Assembly (NCBI RefSeq): GCF_964340395.1
Contig: NC_135551.1
Location: 22,486,003 to 22,518,502 of the forward strand
From: Glandiceps talaboti
Lineage: Eukaryota; Hemichordata; Enteropneusta; Spengelidae
DNA: 32,500 bases
Direction of reading: 5' to 3'
In this document: piece after piece, positions 22,661 through 32,500 of the stretch
How positions within the stretch are numbered: the first letter of the stretch is position 1
Layout: each line of letters starts with the position of its first letter
The notes under the pieces: generated by a model
The model's database searches: none
The model's input: only the letters and a program-made list of their open reading frames with translations
What the model was told of the DNA's origin: nothing
Made by a program: the position numbers and the translations under genes

Positions 22661-23883
22661 CGTACGTGCCTGTGTCTTGTCTTGTCCTTACTGCACCAAC
22701 CGCCGGTAACGTGGCTATAAACGTGCAGACCCTAAATCAAGCAATAATCTAACAACTAAGGAGTGTAAGTGGTAAGGAGTTCATAAAAAAGTACAGCGGC
22801 AGTTTCAATTGATGGTGGCAGAGTATTCCAAGGTATGTATGGATGGTCCTTGGGTATAATGAGTACCGGTAATATTCAGGGGAAAAAATTGCCCGCCCAT
22901 AGCTTTTCGTTCTTTTTTTCGGTAGGTAGCACTAGCAGGAGGTGAGCAAACAAGGAAGAATTGGAGACTGCTGATAACTCTTTGGAATGAAAACCGCCAA
23001 GTACAAAAAACAAATCGACAATGAAGAGAACTGACCAAGTATGGAAATGTTCATAGCTGTATGGCTAGTGCGTACACTTTGGTATGTGCTCTGCATTTTC
23101 CCTAAGTCAAGGTCATTCCTTGGATATTGACATAGGTGTATCACATCATGAAGTATGTTCACGTAATTTTGAAGTTCGGGATCATCACTATGAAGCCTAG
23201 ATTCCGTCAGTTTTGTAGACGGGATGCGTATTGGTCATAGGGAGTTTAGTTACCTCTTGGCGTCGTTTTCTCATTGATGTTTGGCGTTACTTTTAGTCAC
23301 GATGGAGTCGATGTTTATGGAAAGTATGCTGACAGTTGGTGAAAAGTTGGTCGGCACCTTCTCAAAAGTTGAAAAAAAAAACGTCGGCGGTTTGTATTGT
23401 TACAGTAAACTGTTTTTAAAATCCGATTAATTTATATTTGTCTTGAAATAATGACAAACATGTGATATACGTTAGTTGGTTGACCTGTGTTGAGTCTTCC
23501 AGGCGACGGCAGTAAGATCATTGATTGTATTAATGCGGACATTATTAAAACACAGTTTTTTAATTAAGTTGAATATTCAGAATGTTGAATGTAATATGTG
23601 GGTAAAACAGTACGTCAACTAAAATACACATTGCGAAGTTGTTTTTTTTTTTAAAAAACCCGAAACACGCCCCGCTGTATCGAAGAATATATCATTGGAG
23701 GGTATATTTTGTGACTTTGAACTAGACAGATATTTCTAGACATAAATTAAACAATCGGAGTCTCATATCATTTAATTATAATATTTATGGAATACACCTT
23801 CTCTCAATTAGTATCATTTATCTACTGAGGTGACATCCAGCCACACCGTTGCTTCTCGAAGTATGTTTAAAGAAAGAATAATG

Positions 23884-24056
23884 CCAAACTCGTCGACTAG
23901 GTATGCGCAGATCATTATCGGCAACACCATCACCATCACCATCACCAAGAAGTCCACACAGTTGGCCATGCATCGAGGGATAAACATGAGCCTCGATATG
24001 GGATATACCATTCCAGGTGATGAAAAATAGATTAGACACCTTGACAACTGTAGTCT
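23884..24056 (-). pseudogene. von Willebrand type D-like exon or relic
   Basis: After an acceptor-like CTGCAG (24057) the minus strand reads VSNLFFITWNGISHIEAHVY, then PSMHGQLCGLLGDGDGDGVA, then DNDLRIPS. The W-x-G strand, the CGLLGD core and the NDL-x-x-P end match the C-terminal half of VWD domains. The frame goes on to a stop at 23818 with no further recognisable domain. No partner exons were found nearby, so it may be a stranded exon of a degraded gene. Aspartate-rich thrombospondin-3-like repeats are a weaker alternative. Confidence 0.35.
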
Positions 24057-24242
24057 CTGCAGTAGGCCTTTCCAATTTAAGATTTGAACGTACGGGAATG
24101 TATGCAATGGCTAACCATTTACCTGTAACATATAATAAGTGAACAATGAATTTTACAATCTTAATACAACAGGAAACATATGAATAATATTATATCAAAA
24201 GTACGTACAGGAGCCTCGCTCTCACTGTTGTCTAATGACGCA

Positions 24243-24298
24243 GTGATGGTGTTGTCGATAATTATCTGCGCATGCCTAGTGTGCTGTCGATGAGTTTG
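24243..24298 (+). pseudogene. Inverted second copy of the VWD-like motif
   Basis: Matches the reverse complement of 23884-23939 with few mismatches and a short insertion. On the plus strand it reads DGVVDNYLRMPS. The CGLLG part is not recognisable, so this is a decayed copy. Confidence 0.4.
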
Positions 24299-24589
24299 GA
24301 GACAGCTGCCTGGAAAGGTCACTGTGTGTCTCATCATAGACCCTACTCGTGTAGAGTCTATGGTCTAATTTTAGGGCTTTTAACTAGACACGTCTTTTGC
24401 ATATTTGTTAATCACAGATCGTTTGTGTCCAGAAGTAGTAAAACAACAGGTTGAAATCGTGACCACATTGGGACCCTAATTTTTGGGTGCGGACCCAAAT
24501 TTTAATTTGATGGGAATTCATTGTACCATATATGATTTGTACATTCATTTACTTACAGGTGATTCAATAATACTCTAGGTGTATTACGA

Positions 24590-25020
24590 GTAAATCTTAC
24601 ACGGAACAGGACAGTTCCAAAACATTTAAAGTTGCAGCTCTTCACATCTTAATGAGGAATACAAAAGATCTTTTACTTAACCATATACAGAGACAGACCT
24701 ATATCAAGATTTTATACAAGGTAAAGAACTGTTAAGCCTCTTTATAGGAGACAATACAAAAAATGATAACAATTTAAGAAGTCAAAAAATTGACAAATTT
24801 ATCCAGCGATTTCTAATTAGTGCAATGGAACATAGGAAAACATGTTTAACATGATAGAGAATTGTAATTTTTTATCTCTTTCTTTCTCTCTTATTATTTC
24901 TTTGAAGTTATTAGTTGCTATTTTAACATGATATTTAAATTTTTTGTATGTATTTGACTTGTATGTAAATGCTGCTCCTAATGTTTTAGTGAGCCCCTGA
25001 TATAAAAGGGATGCAGAAAA

Positions 25021-25079
<59 letters not shown>
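24590..25079 (+). mobile_element. Degenerate LINE-like 3' end with (AAAT)n tail
   Basis: An interrupted frame near 24740-24860 reads like the lysine-rich C-terminal end of a non-LTR reverse transcriptase (IDKFIQRFLISAMEHRKTC). It is followed by a short 3' UTR (GTGAGCCCCTGATATAAAAG) that ends in a long AAAT repeat, the usual LINE tail architecture. The clade is not assigned, and stops make it inactive. Confidence 0.4.
25017..25079. repeat. (AAAT)n array
   Basis: About 15 perfect AAAT units; probably the tail of the LINE-like element immediately upstream. Confidence 0.95.
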
Positions 25080-25081
<2 letters not shown>

Positions 25082-26140
25082 ACGATTAAAAACGAAAGAA
25101 TCGATGATTATGTGAGCGAAAATGGTAAGGTTACTCGTTACCTAATCTTTCTATAAAAAAACTATTTATGTTTTTCAGTACGGTTGAATATTTTTTTTTA
25201 TTTGGCAGCGCCAGTTAGATGGAGGATATATACATTCTGAGGTCGTGCTCGAAATGGTGACTGGGTATTGTGGAATTATGTTCCGATAATTATTCACATC
25301 TAATATTTGTTGTGGCACAAATCCAGCATATAATATTAATTGGGATGAATTTACAAATCTAAATCGATTCAGAGACAGGTTTTGGGATTTATTTTATCCT
25401 ATCATTAATGGTACAAAGAACTTATCAAAGTTTACCACATTTCATTTCAATCTAGGGATATTCGTCACACACTTTGTATTGTGTACTTTATTGGTTGTCT
25501 AAATAAAATTGGGATCAAATCAATACGTAAATTCATTTTGCTATTATTATAAACAATTACACCCTGACTTTGGAGCATTTGATTTGCACGATCGTGTTTT
25601 TGATTAATCTGACGTCACTGCTGGTAAAAGAGGTTGTACACAAAACGTTCAATCACGATCATGATAACTTCCATGTAAACATTACAAAAAGTTCACCCAT
25701 TTCCTATAAATTGAATGATTCAAAATGATTCCAATGATAATAACTTATCAGTCTGGCCAATCACAACATCACACTTTTCGTCATTTCCAACTTCCCACCA
25801 GTCATGCGCAGTCCCTTCGATGATATGTTCACTATTTTGTAATGTACATAGATCGTGGGATTAATGTGATTACCAATCATGATTGTGATTGTACAAATCA
25901 CCCTTATTGGACACGATTGCCCAGACTCTCGTCGTAGAGGGCTCTCGCTTAAGGCTACTGTGACTTGGTTCGTGCCGACGACGATAGCTGAAACTATGCT
26001 AGGTACCATCGGGTCATCTTGTTTGCCCCTATTGTTTGATACACTAGAAATGTTGTTATAAACTTTGAAAACGGTCGATACGCGATCAATAAAGGGGCGG
26101 AGAATCTATATTTCAAAATGAATGGTATTTAATGGGGGGA

Positions 26141-26144
<4 letters not shown>

Positions 26145-26232
<88 letters not shown>
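26145..26232. repeat. (AG)n microsatellite
   Basis: About 43 AG units, uninterrupted until the final GGAG. Confidence 0.95.
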
Positions 26233-26236
<4 letters not shown>

Positions 26237-28073
26237 TAATGAGATGAGATAAAACTTTAAGAACTATCCAGTATAGATTATTATAATGCATGTACAATTA
26301 TTGGATAATATATTATCTCTGTTCGGTCTAGCAGATAGACAGAACTAGCACTGTGTTTGACAATCTAAAGGGTATAAACAATAAAGTTGTTTATTACAGA
26401 AACGAAAGGACCGGTCAGGTGCTCCGGCCGGGGGGGGGGGGGGTCGGTCGGTTGATTTTTTCATCAAGCTGACAAAAAGTCGATAATATGGAAATGTACT
26501 GTCCGAAATAGAAGTGTATTTATCTCTTCTTCATACTTAAGAGTAGAACAATTTAAATTAACTTCTTCTCTAAACTATCTACGAAGATTACCATTTCGAA
26601 ACCTTTAAGTTCACTTTTGCCCTAAAGTGAAATACAAGAGAAGCATTGATTGTGAAACAGCCAGGCATTTACATAACATGTTCTCTAACTAGTGTGGTAG
26701 GTAAGCTTAATACACACATACATATATATGGATATTTATATTTATATGTATATATATATGTATATGTATAGTTATGTTTGAACGGTACTCCACGTGAAGT
26801 AATATTAAAGAATTTATGTTAGAAACAGGGCAAGAACAAATTCCACATTCCAGACTAGGCTATATACCATTGTAGAAATGGATTTTTTCTTCCATCACAA
26901 TCCAAATCTCAATGACTGCCACCATCCAAAATTTTCAAAACAAGATTACCCCCCCCCCCCATACCCCCACTGCCTATTTCAAAACAGGGTGACCCCCTCC
27001 CCCCCACCCACCAATTCACCGCCCCCGGGCCGAAGAAACTGAGCGGCCCTAAATTCAAACCTTGGTCAAAGGCCCTTTATAGAGATGAAAGGTTGATATG
27101 TAAGATACCACACGTAGAGCAGACTTCATTCCAGTACTGGACAAAGTCAGAACACCACATCTTACCAATGTAGTGTACCGTTATCGACAACACATTTATC
27201 AACATTTTACGGTATTTCAGGTAAGGATTTACAAATGATGTTTTGATGTGCCTCCAGAGCATTACAAACTACTCCGTGTTGTTCTCAAAATTTCCGAATT
27301 CAAAAGTTCTTTTAATCTACGACAAAAAGTACCAAAGTGGCACTGTCTGGCATTCTACAGAGTGAATGTAGTACTGAGCATAGTCTGCGATGATATTATT
27401 GTTGGGGTTATTTTTGTTCATAATTGTACTAAAAACAGTATTATGTTCAATGATAATAACGGCTGAAGGTCCTAACATAAAAGAACAGAACCAGGTGTAA
27501 ACTGAATGCCTACCGTAAGGACAAACAAGTCTTTCAATTGATTTTTTCTTCTAAACCCTTTATCAGAATGCGCAATTCTGAATTACCATATACATGGTAT
27601 ATCCCTTAATTGGTAAATTATGCAAAAAAATTATGCAAATAAATTATGCAAATACATTGCTTTGTTAGAATCAAAAACCACAACAATTGTTTTTAGGATT
27701 TGTTGTTATCACCGATGTGTGCACAAAAGTACTCGACGTTTGGTGCTTGTAATCTCAAGATAGTGCCCAATTACTAGTAAGATATACAATTAATTAACCA
27801 GAGACTAATTAAATCAAGCTACATCAACAAAATTTGTAGGATATTTGTACTTTCTTATACTCAACGTACCAAATTATATGAAATTTGAAGCTTGAGTTTT
27901 TAAGTCGTCTAATTTTACTTAGGGAACTTACTCGCTAAAGTCAAACTCTATAAGCTTTGAAGGACAAAGGCGATTTGCTATCATCAATGTCAGCATGATG
28001 TTGCCTAATTATAAACAATTAAAGTCAAAGCGACACCAACAAAAACGTGTGTACCAAATTTCATTTTGAATGA

Positions 28074-28088
28074 TGACAGACAGACGGG

Positions 28089-28138
<50 letters not shown>

Positions 28139-28225
28139 TACATACATACATACATACATACATACATACATACATACATACATACATACATGCATGCATG
28201 CATGCAGGCAGGCAGGCAGGCAGGC

Positions 28226-28264
<39 letters not shown>
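28074..28264. repeat. Compound tetranucleotide array CAGA-CATA-CATG-CAGG-CAGA
   Basis: Five blocks in series: CAGA, CATA (from about 28137), CATG (about 28190), CAGG (about 28205), and CAGA again (about 28225). Neighbouring blocks differ by one base of the unit. Confidence 0.95.
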
Positions 28265-29617
28265 ATGGCAGCTATTACTAAACTATCCTATAACCTTCCT
28301 TTACGGAAGGTAAAAAACATTGCTCGATATCACCATTCTTAAAATTCAAAAGTCTACTTTGTTTACATAATTTGCTGTGATCTGTTTATGAATTGTAATA
28401 TATGAATAAATTAGATAGAAATCATGTGACCAATTATACTACAAGTTTGAAATTATTTCCAGGTTAACTTGCTTCTATTGTATCTATTGAACTTTTACAA
28501 TATTTGAAGGTTCCTTTCTGTGTGAAGACAAGGGTTCAATATTAGGTACCCCACACACCTCATACTGAAAACATGACCACTAAAAGAAAAAACGGCTAAA
28601 TTTAAAGCTTCGCAATAAATCTAATCCTGGCGGCCATCTGTTCTTAAATATTGATTAGAACCTGATGTGATTGTAGCATAGTAACGGATATTTTTTTGTA
28701 AATTATCGGGATAAAAAAGTTGAATATATTCATACTGGCATGTTACAGTACAAACCAGTTTCCTTTAGATTAACAGACAGACATACTCGTGGGATATGGC
28801 ATTTTTATACATATTTTAGACCACCTCAAATGTAAAACAACAAACCGTTGTACTGCACACAGTTGGGGTGTGTAGACGCAGAAAATTTATCATGTTGATT
28901 ATCCGTAGCAAATTAAACAATGAAGCCATTAAAATCCTGAAGTCCATTTGAAATATTTTCAGCAGAAACCTGTTTCTACGCCGCTGCAAAAAGAATAGCA
29001 ATAGTGTGATTGGGTAAAGGATCCTGCTGTGTGGTGTCACTGTTAATTTTTAGTCGAGAGTTGAAATGTGTCTAATAGAATGATGTTTATGTAAAATAAA
29101 CCATCATATACAATGAGTATAAACCATCATTTAAGTAAGCTTGCTTGTGCTGTACACTGATGAAAATCAAGACATTTCTACTGGCTTTGCATGGCAGACA
29201 TTGACACTCGTTTGAACATTTTAAAACACTGGATATTTATAGCGTACTGATCCTAACATGTTATCGAAGGTTATCACAGGTCTCGGTCAATCAATCATTT
29301 GTCACAGTATATACCTGTACACCATCCGCACATTTTCGGTACATGTTAAAAGTCGTCTACCACATACTTCAAACTCTACAATATGACTTTGCGATCAGTA
29401 AGTCAATAATAGGGGAAAATCGATGAAATACTTTGTCCCCGTACTTTGTTTGGTGTCGTCTCACGGATATGAACGCTTAATATGTTTGTTTTTTGATAGT
29501 TTACATGTATATCCGGGTTCATGCATGTAGGACACCTAATGGTAGTCCGTTTATGCGAGAATGTAAAATAAGACTGAAATCGTCTGAGCCGCATTCAGAA
29601 AGCCATGAAAACCCACT

Positions 29618-29751
29618 TTCACCGACACTGCTACGTGCAACCTCAAAATAGTACTATATTGCGAATGTCTGTCTGTGTCATCGTTTCACCGTCCCTGCTA
29701 CATGCAACCTGCAAAATAGTATTATATTGTGAATGTCTGTCTGTGTCATCG
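29618..29751. repeat. 67-bp tandem duplication
   Basis: Two diverged copies (29618-29683 and 29684-29751) share TTTCACCG, CTGCTACRTGCAACCT and AATGTCTGTCTGTGTCATCG. Confidence 0.8.
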
Positions 29752-30283
29752 TTTCCTCAAAAACGGTTGGCTCAATTGAAACGAAATGCGGTATACATAT
29801 TTTTTAGGTTAATAATGAGGAATTTTCATAAATAACGATTTTCTGTACTCAGGCAATATCTTTATAGTACATGCTTGAAATTTTGTCAGTACATTGATTG
29901 TAACAGAACGCATGTGTCATACGAAGATTGTTAAATGTAGCTTTTAACACTCATAAGTAATTAACGATTTTCGTGCAACTTCGAAATAGCGCTATTGCCA
30001 ATGATGTTCTGAAGATATCCGCATCATTGGTAAGTAAACATATGTTCAGAGCTGCAAACTTCACACTTTTTCAAAACCTGTTCCAATAAAATGTAATGTT
30101 GTTGAAATCCTACCATTGTTTGCTTAGCAACGACGCTTCGTCCCAGTCTACAGCAGATACGTATATGAGAATCACATGAGAAACAGATTGTATGGAATTT
30201 GTTCAGTAGTCCCTAGGCAATGGAAAAATTTCAAGTGCCCCAACTGGTAAACTATTGGCTATATAAATCTCAGACAATGCATG

Positions 30284-30312
30284 TGTTGTGTTGTGTTGTG
30301 TTGTGTTGTGTT
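30284..30312. repeat. (TGTTG)n pentanucleotide repeat
   Basis: About six GTGTT-type units that run directly into a perfect hairpin. Confidence 0.9.
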
Positions 30313-30351
30313 GGTTATCCGATTTTAATCTTAGAATCGGATAACCAACAC
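30308..30351. repeat. Perfect 17-bp hairpin
   Basis: GTGTTGGTTATCCGATT and AATCGGATAACCAACAC flank a 10-nt loop. The 5' arm overlaps the end of the pentanucleotide repeat. Confidence 0.85.
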
Positions 30352-30815
30352 TAATCATGTTATTCGAGACAAGTTTTGCTAGGGTAGTAAATGTCACGAC
30401 ACCATGTTCGTAATGACGTGTGTAATATCATACACAGTGAGGTCCCTCCACTGTCTATGGTAATACTTAGGTATGTGCGTGCTGTATTTTCATAGACGAT
30501 TCTATAACATGAACATGACCTCTTTTATCTTATTATGCTAATCATTGGTTTCCAAGGTGCCAATATTCATTTTTTCCGAGACCCCGCTTTATCGGAAGTA
30601 GGCGTCTTCGGCATCCAACCCAATGGTTTTGCCTGGGAGCGCAGCTGTAGATATTTGGCACCTGGTTTCTGGCTGAAATGTAGCCTTTTGACCCCTATAC
30701 TAGGTTTTGAATCTCTGTGCACAATAAAAGCCGTCAGAGTACTCCCTCCATTATCATATTCAAATCATGAGATGCGCACACCTTTAACAATTAACGAGTG
30801 TTGGTGTTTTCAGAT

Positions 30816-30936
30816 ATGGCAACAGCGTCGAGAAGACCGTCTGACTCAGCGTCGTCGAGAAGATCGTCTGACTCAGCGTCGTCGAGAAGATCGTCTGCCT
30901 CCGATTTTGACGAACCTGTGACTCTTTTGGACGATG
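30816..30936 (+). CDS. Death-domain gene exon 1 (Arg/Ser repeat)
   Basis: The acceptor-like TTTTCAG ends at 30813 and the ATG is at 30816. Encodes 40 residues with 2.7 copies of a nine-residue Ser-Arg-Arg unit encoded by a 27-bp tandem repeat. Donor GACGATG|GTATGC, phase 1. Confidence 0.75.
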
Positions 30937-32216
30937 GTATGCTACTATTGTTTTCTATACAGATCACTTTGCTCCGAGACTGAATATTTAATTTATTAGA
31001 TGTAGTTATAACATCTTCTCATGTCCATCGTGGTTCTAGGACAAACGCCCCCCGGACAAATACCCCCGTAGGACAAATGCCCCCCCCCCCCGGACAAATG
31101 CCCCCGATAGGACTGTTGTTGCCTACGAATAGAGATCCAAAATATCTAGAATTTGGGAAGTACACTTAAAATATGGGTTTATCACCTTTATTGTATTATT
31201 ACCAAAAGCGTGCTTATAAAGCTTATAAGGCGTGCTAATAATAAAGCCGCTAATGTGGCTGAGATAGGCGTGGTTGAGTCCAATCTGATTAAAATCTGAT
31301 GTTAGATAGGCTGGTTTTCCTGTATTTACCTTTATTCGAAAGGCGTTCGCCCAGGAAAAAAAACTAACGTAAAAGACGCAATAACGATGGAATAAAGGTA
31401 AATACAGGAAAACCAGCCTATCTAACATCAGATTTTAATCAGATTGGGTTGAGTCGTGCGTGAGCCATAGTCCTACCGTAGGCATTTGTTCGGGGGCATT
31501 TGTCCGGGGGCATTTGTCCTATGGGGGCATTTGTCCGGGGGCGTTTGTCCTGTTTCCAGTTAAACTATGGATACACGAGGTGTGAAATTTAGCGATTTTT
31601 CTACAGGGAAGAATGTTTGACTTTCCAAGGAGAAAGGATTTCCCCAAATCGTATGTTTGTATTCGTAAACTCTTTCCACGCCACGGAGTAAGAATGTTTA
31701 TATCAGTACAACACACATTCGTTTATTTTCATTTCTGACATTAAAAGATCATTTTGGTTAATTTTTATTAGATAAAGATACTAGTAAGGCTGTTGAGATC
31801 GTGGAACGGAATATTTCAAGCCACGAGTGGAGGCCATTGGCAAGAAAGCTTGGACTATCCGATACTAATATTGGTAATATAGAACGCAGCAACCCGAAAG
31901 ACCACGACGGGCAAGTTCACGGGATGTTCAAATTGTGGAAAGAGAAAAGTGGAACCAAAGCGACAGCCAATGTTTTGACAAACGCCTTAAAGAAACTTGG
32001 ATATCATAATATTGTGCAACTCCTACATCAAGCTGGTATTGGTATGTCATTGGATTTTATTTGATATATATAGAAAATAGAAAATTGTGAATTTTACTGT
32101 TGGCTTGTTAGACTATGGTGAATGTATCTGGAATTCTATTACAAAGCCACAGTAATTGTATCGTGATTTCCAACATTTTTTTCTCAGTATCCTGTCAAGA
32201 AAACACCGTCAAGTAG
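30816..32216 (+). CDS. Small death-domain protein (139 residues), three exons
   Basis: Exons 30816-30936, 31772-32041 and 32188-32216 join in phase 1 with GT-AG introns and give 139 residues. Residues 1-30 are an Arg/Ser-rich tail with a nine-residue repeat. Residues about 48-128 form a death domain: conserved Trp60 ([13 protein letters not shown]), the DTNIGNIE helix, Trp96 (KLWKEKSG) and the [13 protein letters not shown] helix, then [10 protein letters not shown]. The pattern resembles FADD and RIPK1 death domains. Family role: homotypic assembly of receptor and adaptor complexes for apoptosis or NF-kB signalling. No death-effector, kinase or caspase domain follows, because the third exon adds only nine residues before TAG. 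An upstream noncoding exon is likely, since CAG|AT immediately precedes the ATG. Orthology to a named gene is not claimed. Confidence 0.82.
31038..31552. mobile_element. Inverted-repeat element built from GGACAAATGCCCCC units
   Basis: The left end (31038-31114) has four units of the type GGACAAATGCCCCC. The right end (31469-31552) has five in reverse orientation. Both ends start AGGACAAACGCCCC and both inner borders carry AGGACT/AGTCCT. There is no coding capacity, so it is probably a nonautonomous DNA transposon. No clear target duplication was seen. It lies in intron 1 of the death-domain gene. Confidence 0.65.
31281..31446. mobile_element. Nested foldback MITE with 9-bp target duplication
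   Basis: 166 bp with perfect 56-bp terminal inverted repeats (31281-31336 and 31391-31446) around a 54-bp loop. It is flanked by GGTTGAGTC at 31272-31280 and 31447-31455. The size of the duplication and the long arms suggest a Mutator-like or hAT-like origin. It has inserted into the larger GGACAAATGCCCCC element. Confidence 0.8.
31772..32041 (+). CDS. Death-domain exon
   Basis: Acceptor TTTTTATTAG|ATAAAG, donor ATTG|GTATGT, phase 1 at both ends. The domain is held in one exon of 270 nt, with both signature tryptophans and all six predicted helices. Confidence 0.88.
32188..32216 (+). CDS. Death-domain gene terminal exon (nine residues and stop)
   Basis: A strong polypyrimidine tract and TTCTCAG at 32187 are followed in phase 1 by VSCQENTVK and TAG. 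The intron is only 146 nt. If this exon is not used, the gene continues beyond the window. Confidence 0.6.
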
Positions 32217-32226
32217 GAATTTGAAC

Positions 32227-32434
<208 letters not shown>

Positions 32435-32500
32435 AAATACTACTGGGAGATTATATATACATTTATTATTCGATAAAGAAGGCTATGAGTACTATTATCA

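Larger units (their letters stand above)
20526..24589. other. Intergenic with relics and short repeats
   Basis: Holds an 11-bp palindromic repeat, a TATG array and the VWD-like relics. Minus strand 23213-23044 is open and of coding-like composition (SDDPELQNYVNILHDVIHLC) but is unrecognised. No intact gene. Confidence 0.4.
25080..30813. other. Intergenic, no intact gene seen
   Basis: AT-rich, with microsatellites, G and C homopolymers (26428-26441, 26947-27005) and TTATGCAAA repeats near 27620-27655. The GC-richer 30540-30780 may be the promoter or 5' UTR of the death-domain gene. Confidence 0.45.

Noticed and set aside
23044-23213. Minus-strand frame with coding-like composition (DPELQNYVNILHDV)
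   Set aside because: No recognised family, no clear splice partners and an upstream in-frame stop. Not enough to call a gene.
24335-24362. 12-bp near-perfect hairpin (CATAGACCCTAC / GTAGAGTCTATG)
   Set aside because: Short, with one mismatch and no context that suggests function.
26106-26297. Ser-Leu repeat frame
   Set aside because: Translation of the GA microsatellite.
27247-27366. Short plus-strand frame (KVLLIYDKKYQSGTVWHST)
   Set aside because: Thirty-nine codons that look protein-like, but no family recognised and no partner exons.
28005-28342. Open frames rich in DRQT, IHTY and VCLS repeats
   Set aside because: Microsatellite translation, open in several frames and on both strands.

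Overview
This is an invertebrate animal nuclear genome segment. It is AT-rich, with GT-AG introns, many microsatellites, foldback elements and a LINE-like 3' tail. The genus cannot be fixed from the sequence. The gene set (FAAH2-type amidase, A20/TNFAIP3-type OTU and zinc-finger protein, death-domain adaptor) fits a bilaterian such as a spiralian or an invertebrate deuterostome. No tRNA, rRNA, CRISPR array or bacterial gene was seen.

Layout. 1-2927: no gene; a 47-bp minisatellite (844-1624) and the 3' flank of the first gene. 2928-10021, minus strand: a complete six-exon fatty-acid-amide-hydrolase-2-like gene (525 codons), whose introns hold a CA/CATA microsatellite, a MITE copy and a foldback. 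10022-10413: a compact, CpG-bearing, probably bidirectional promoter. 10414-18621, plus strand: a complete A20-like gene (five coding exons, 1169 codons) with an N-terminal OTU protease and twelve A20-type zinc fingers. A consensus NF-kB site lies in its first intron. 18622-30813: about 12 kb with no intact gene, holding a 455-bp palindromic MITE, an inverted pair of von Willebrand D-like exon relics, a LINE-like tail and microsatellites. 30816-32216, plus strand: a small three-exon gene for a 139-residue protein with an Arg/Ser repeat tail and one death domain. Its first intron carries an element made of GGACAAATGCCCCC-type repeats, into which a second foldback element with a 9-bp target duplication has inserted. 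32217-32500: GA and CAGA microsatellites.

How the genes may relate. The A20-like protein is expected to edit ubiquitin chains and restrain NF-kB and death signalling. The death-domain protein is expected to act in the same class of receptor complexes. Their closeness is suggestive, but a functional link is inference. FAAH2 is a lipid-amide hydrolase that apparently shares only the promoter region with A20. Exon borders were derived by eye from splice signals, reading phase and family conservation.
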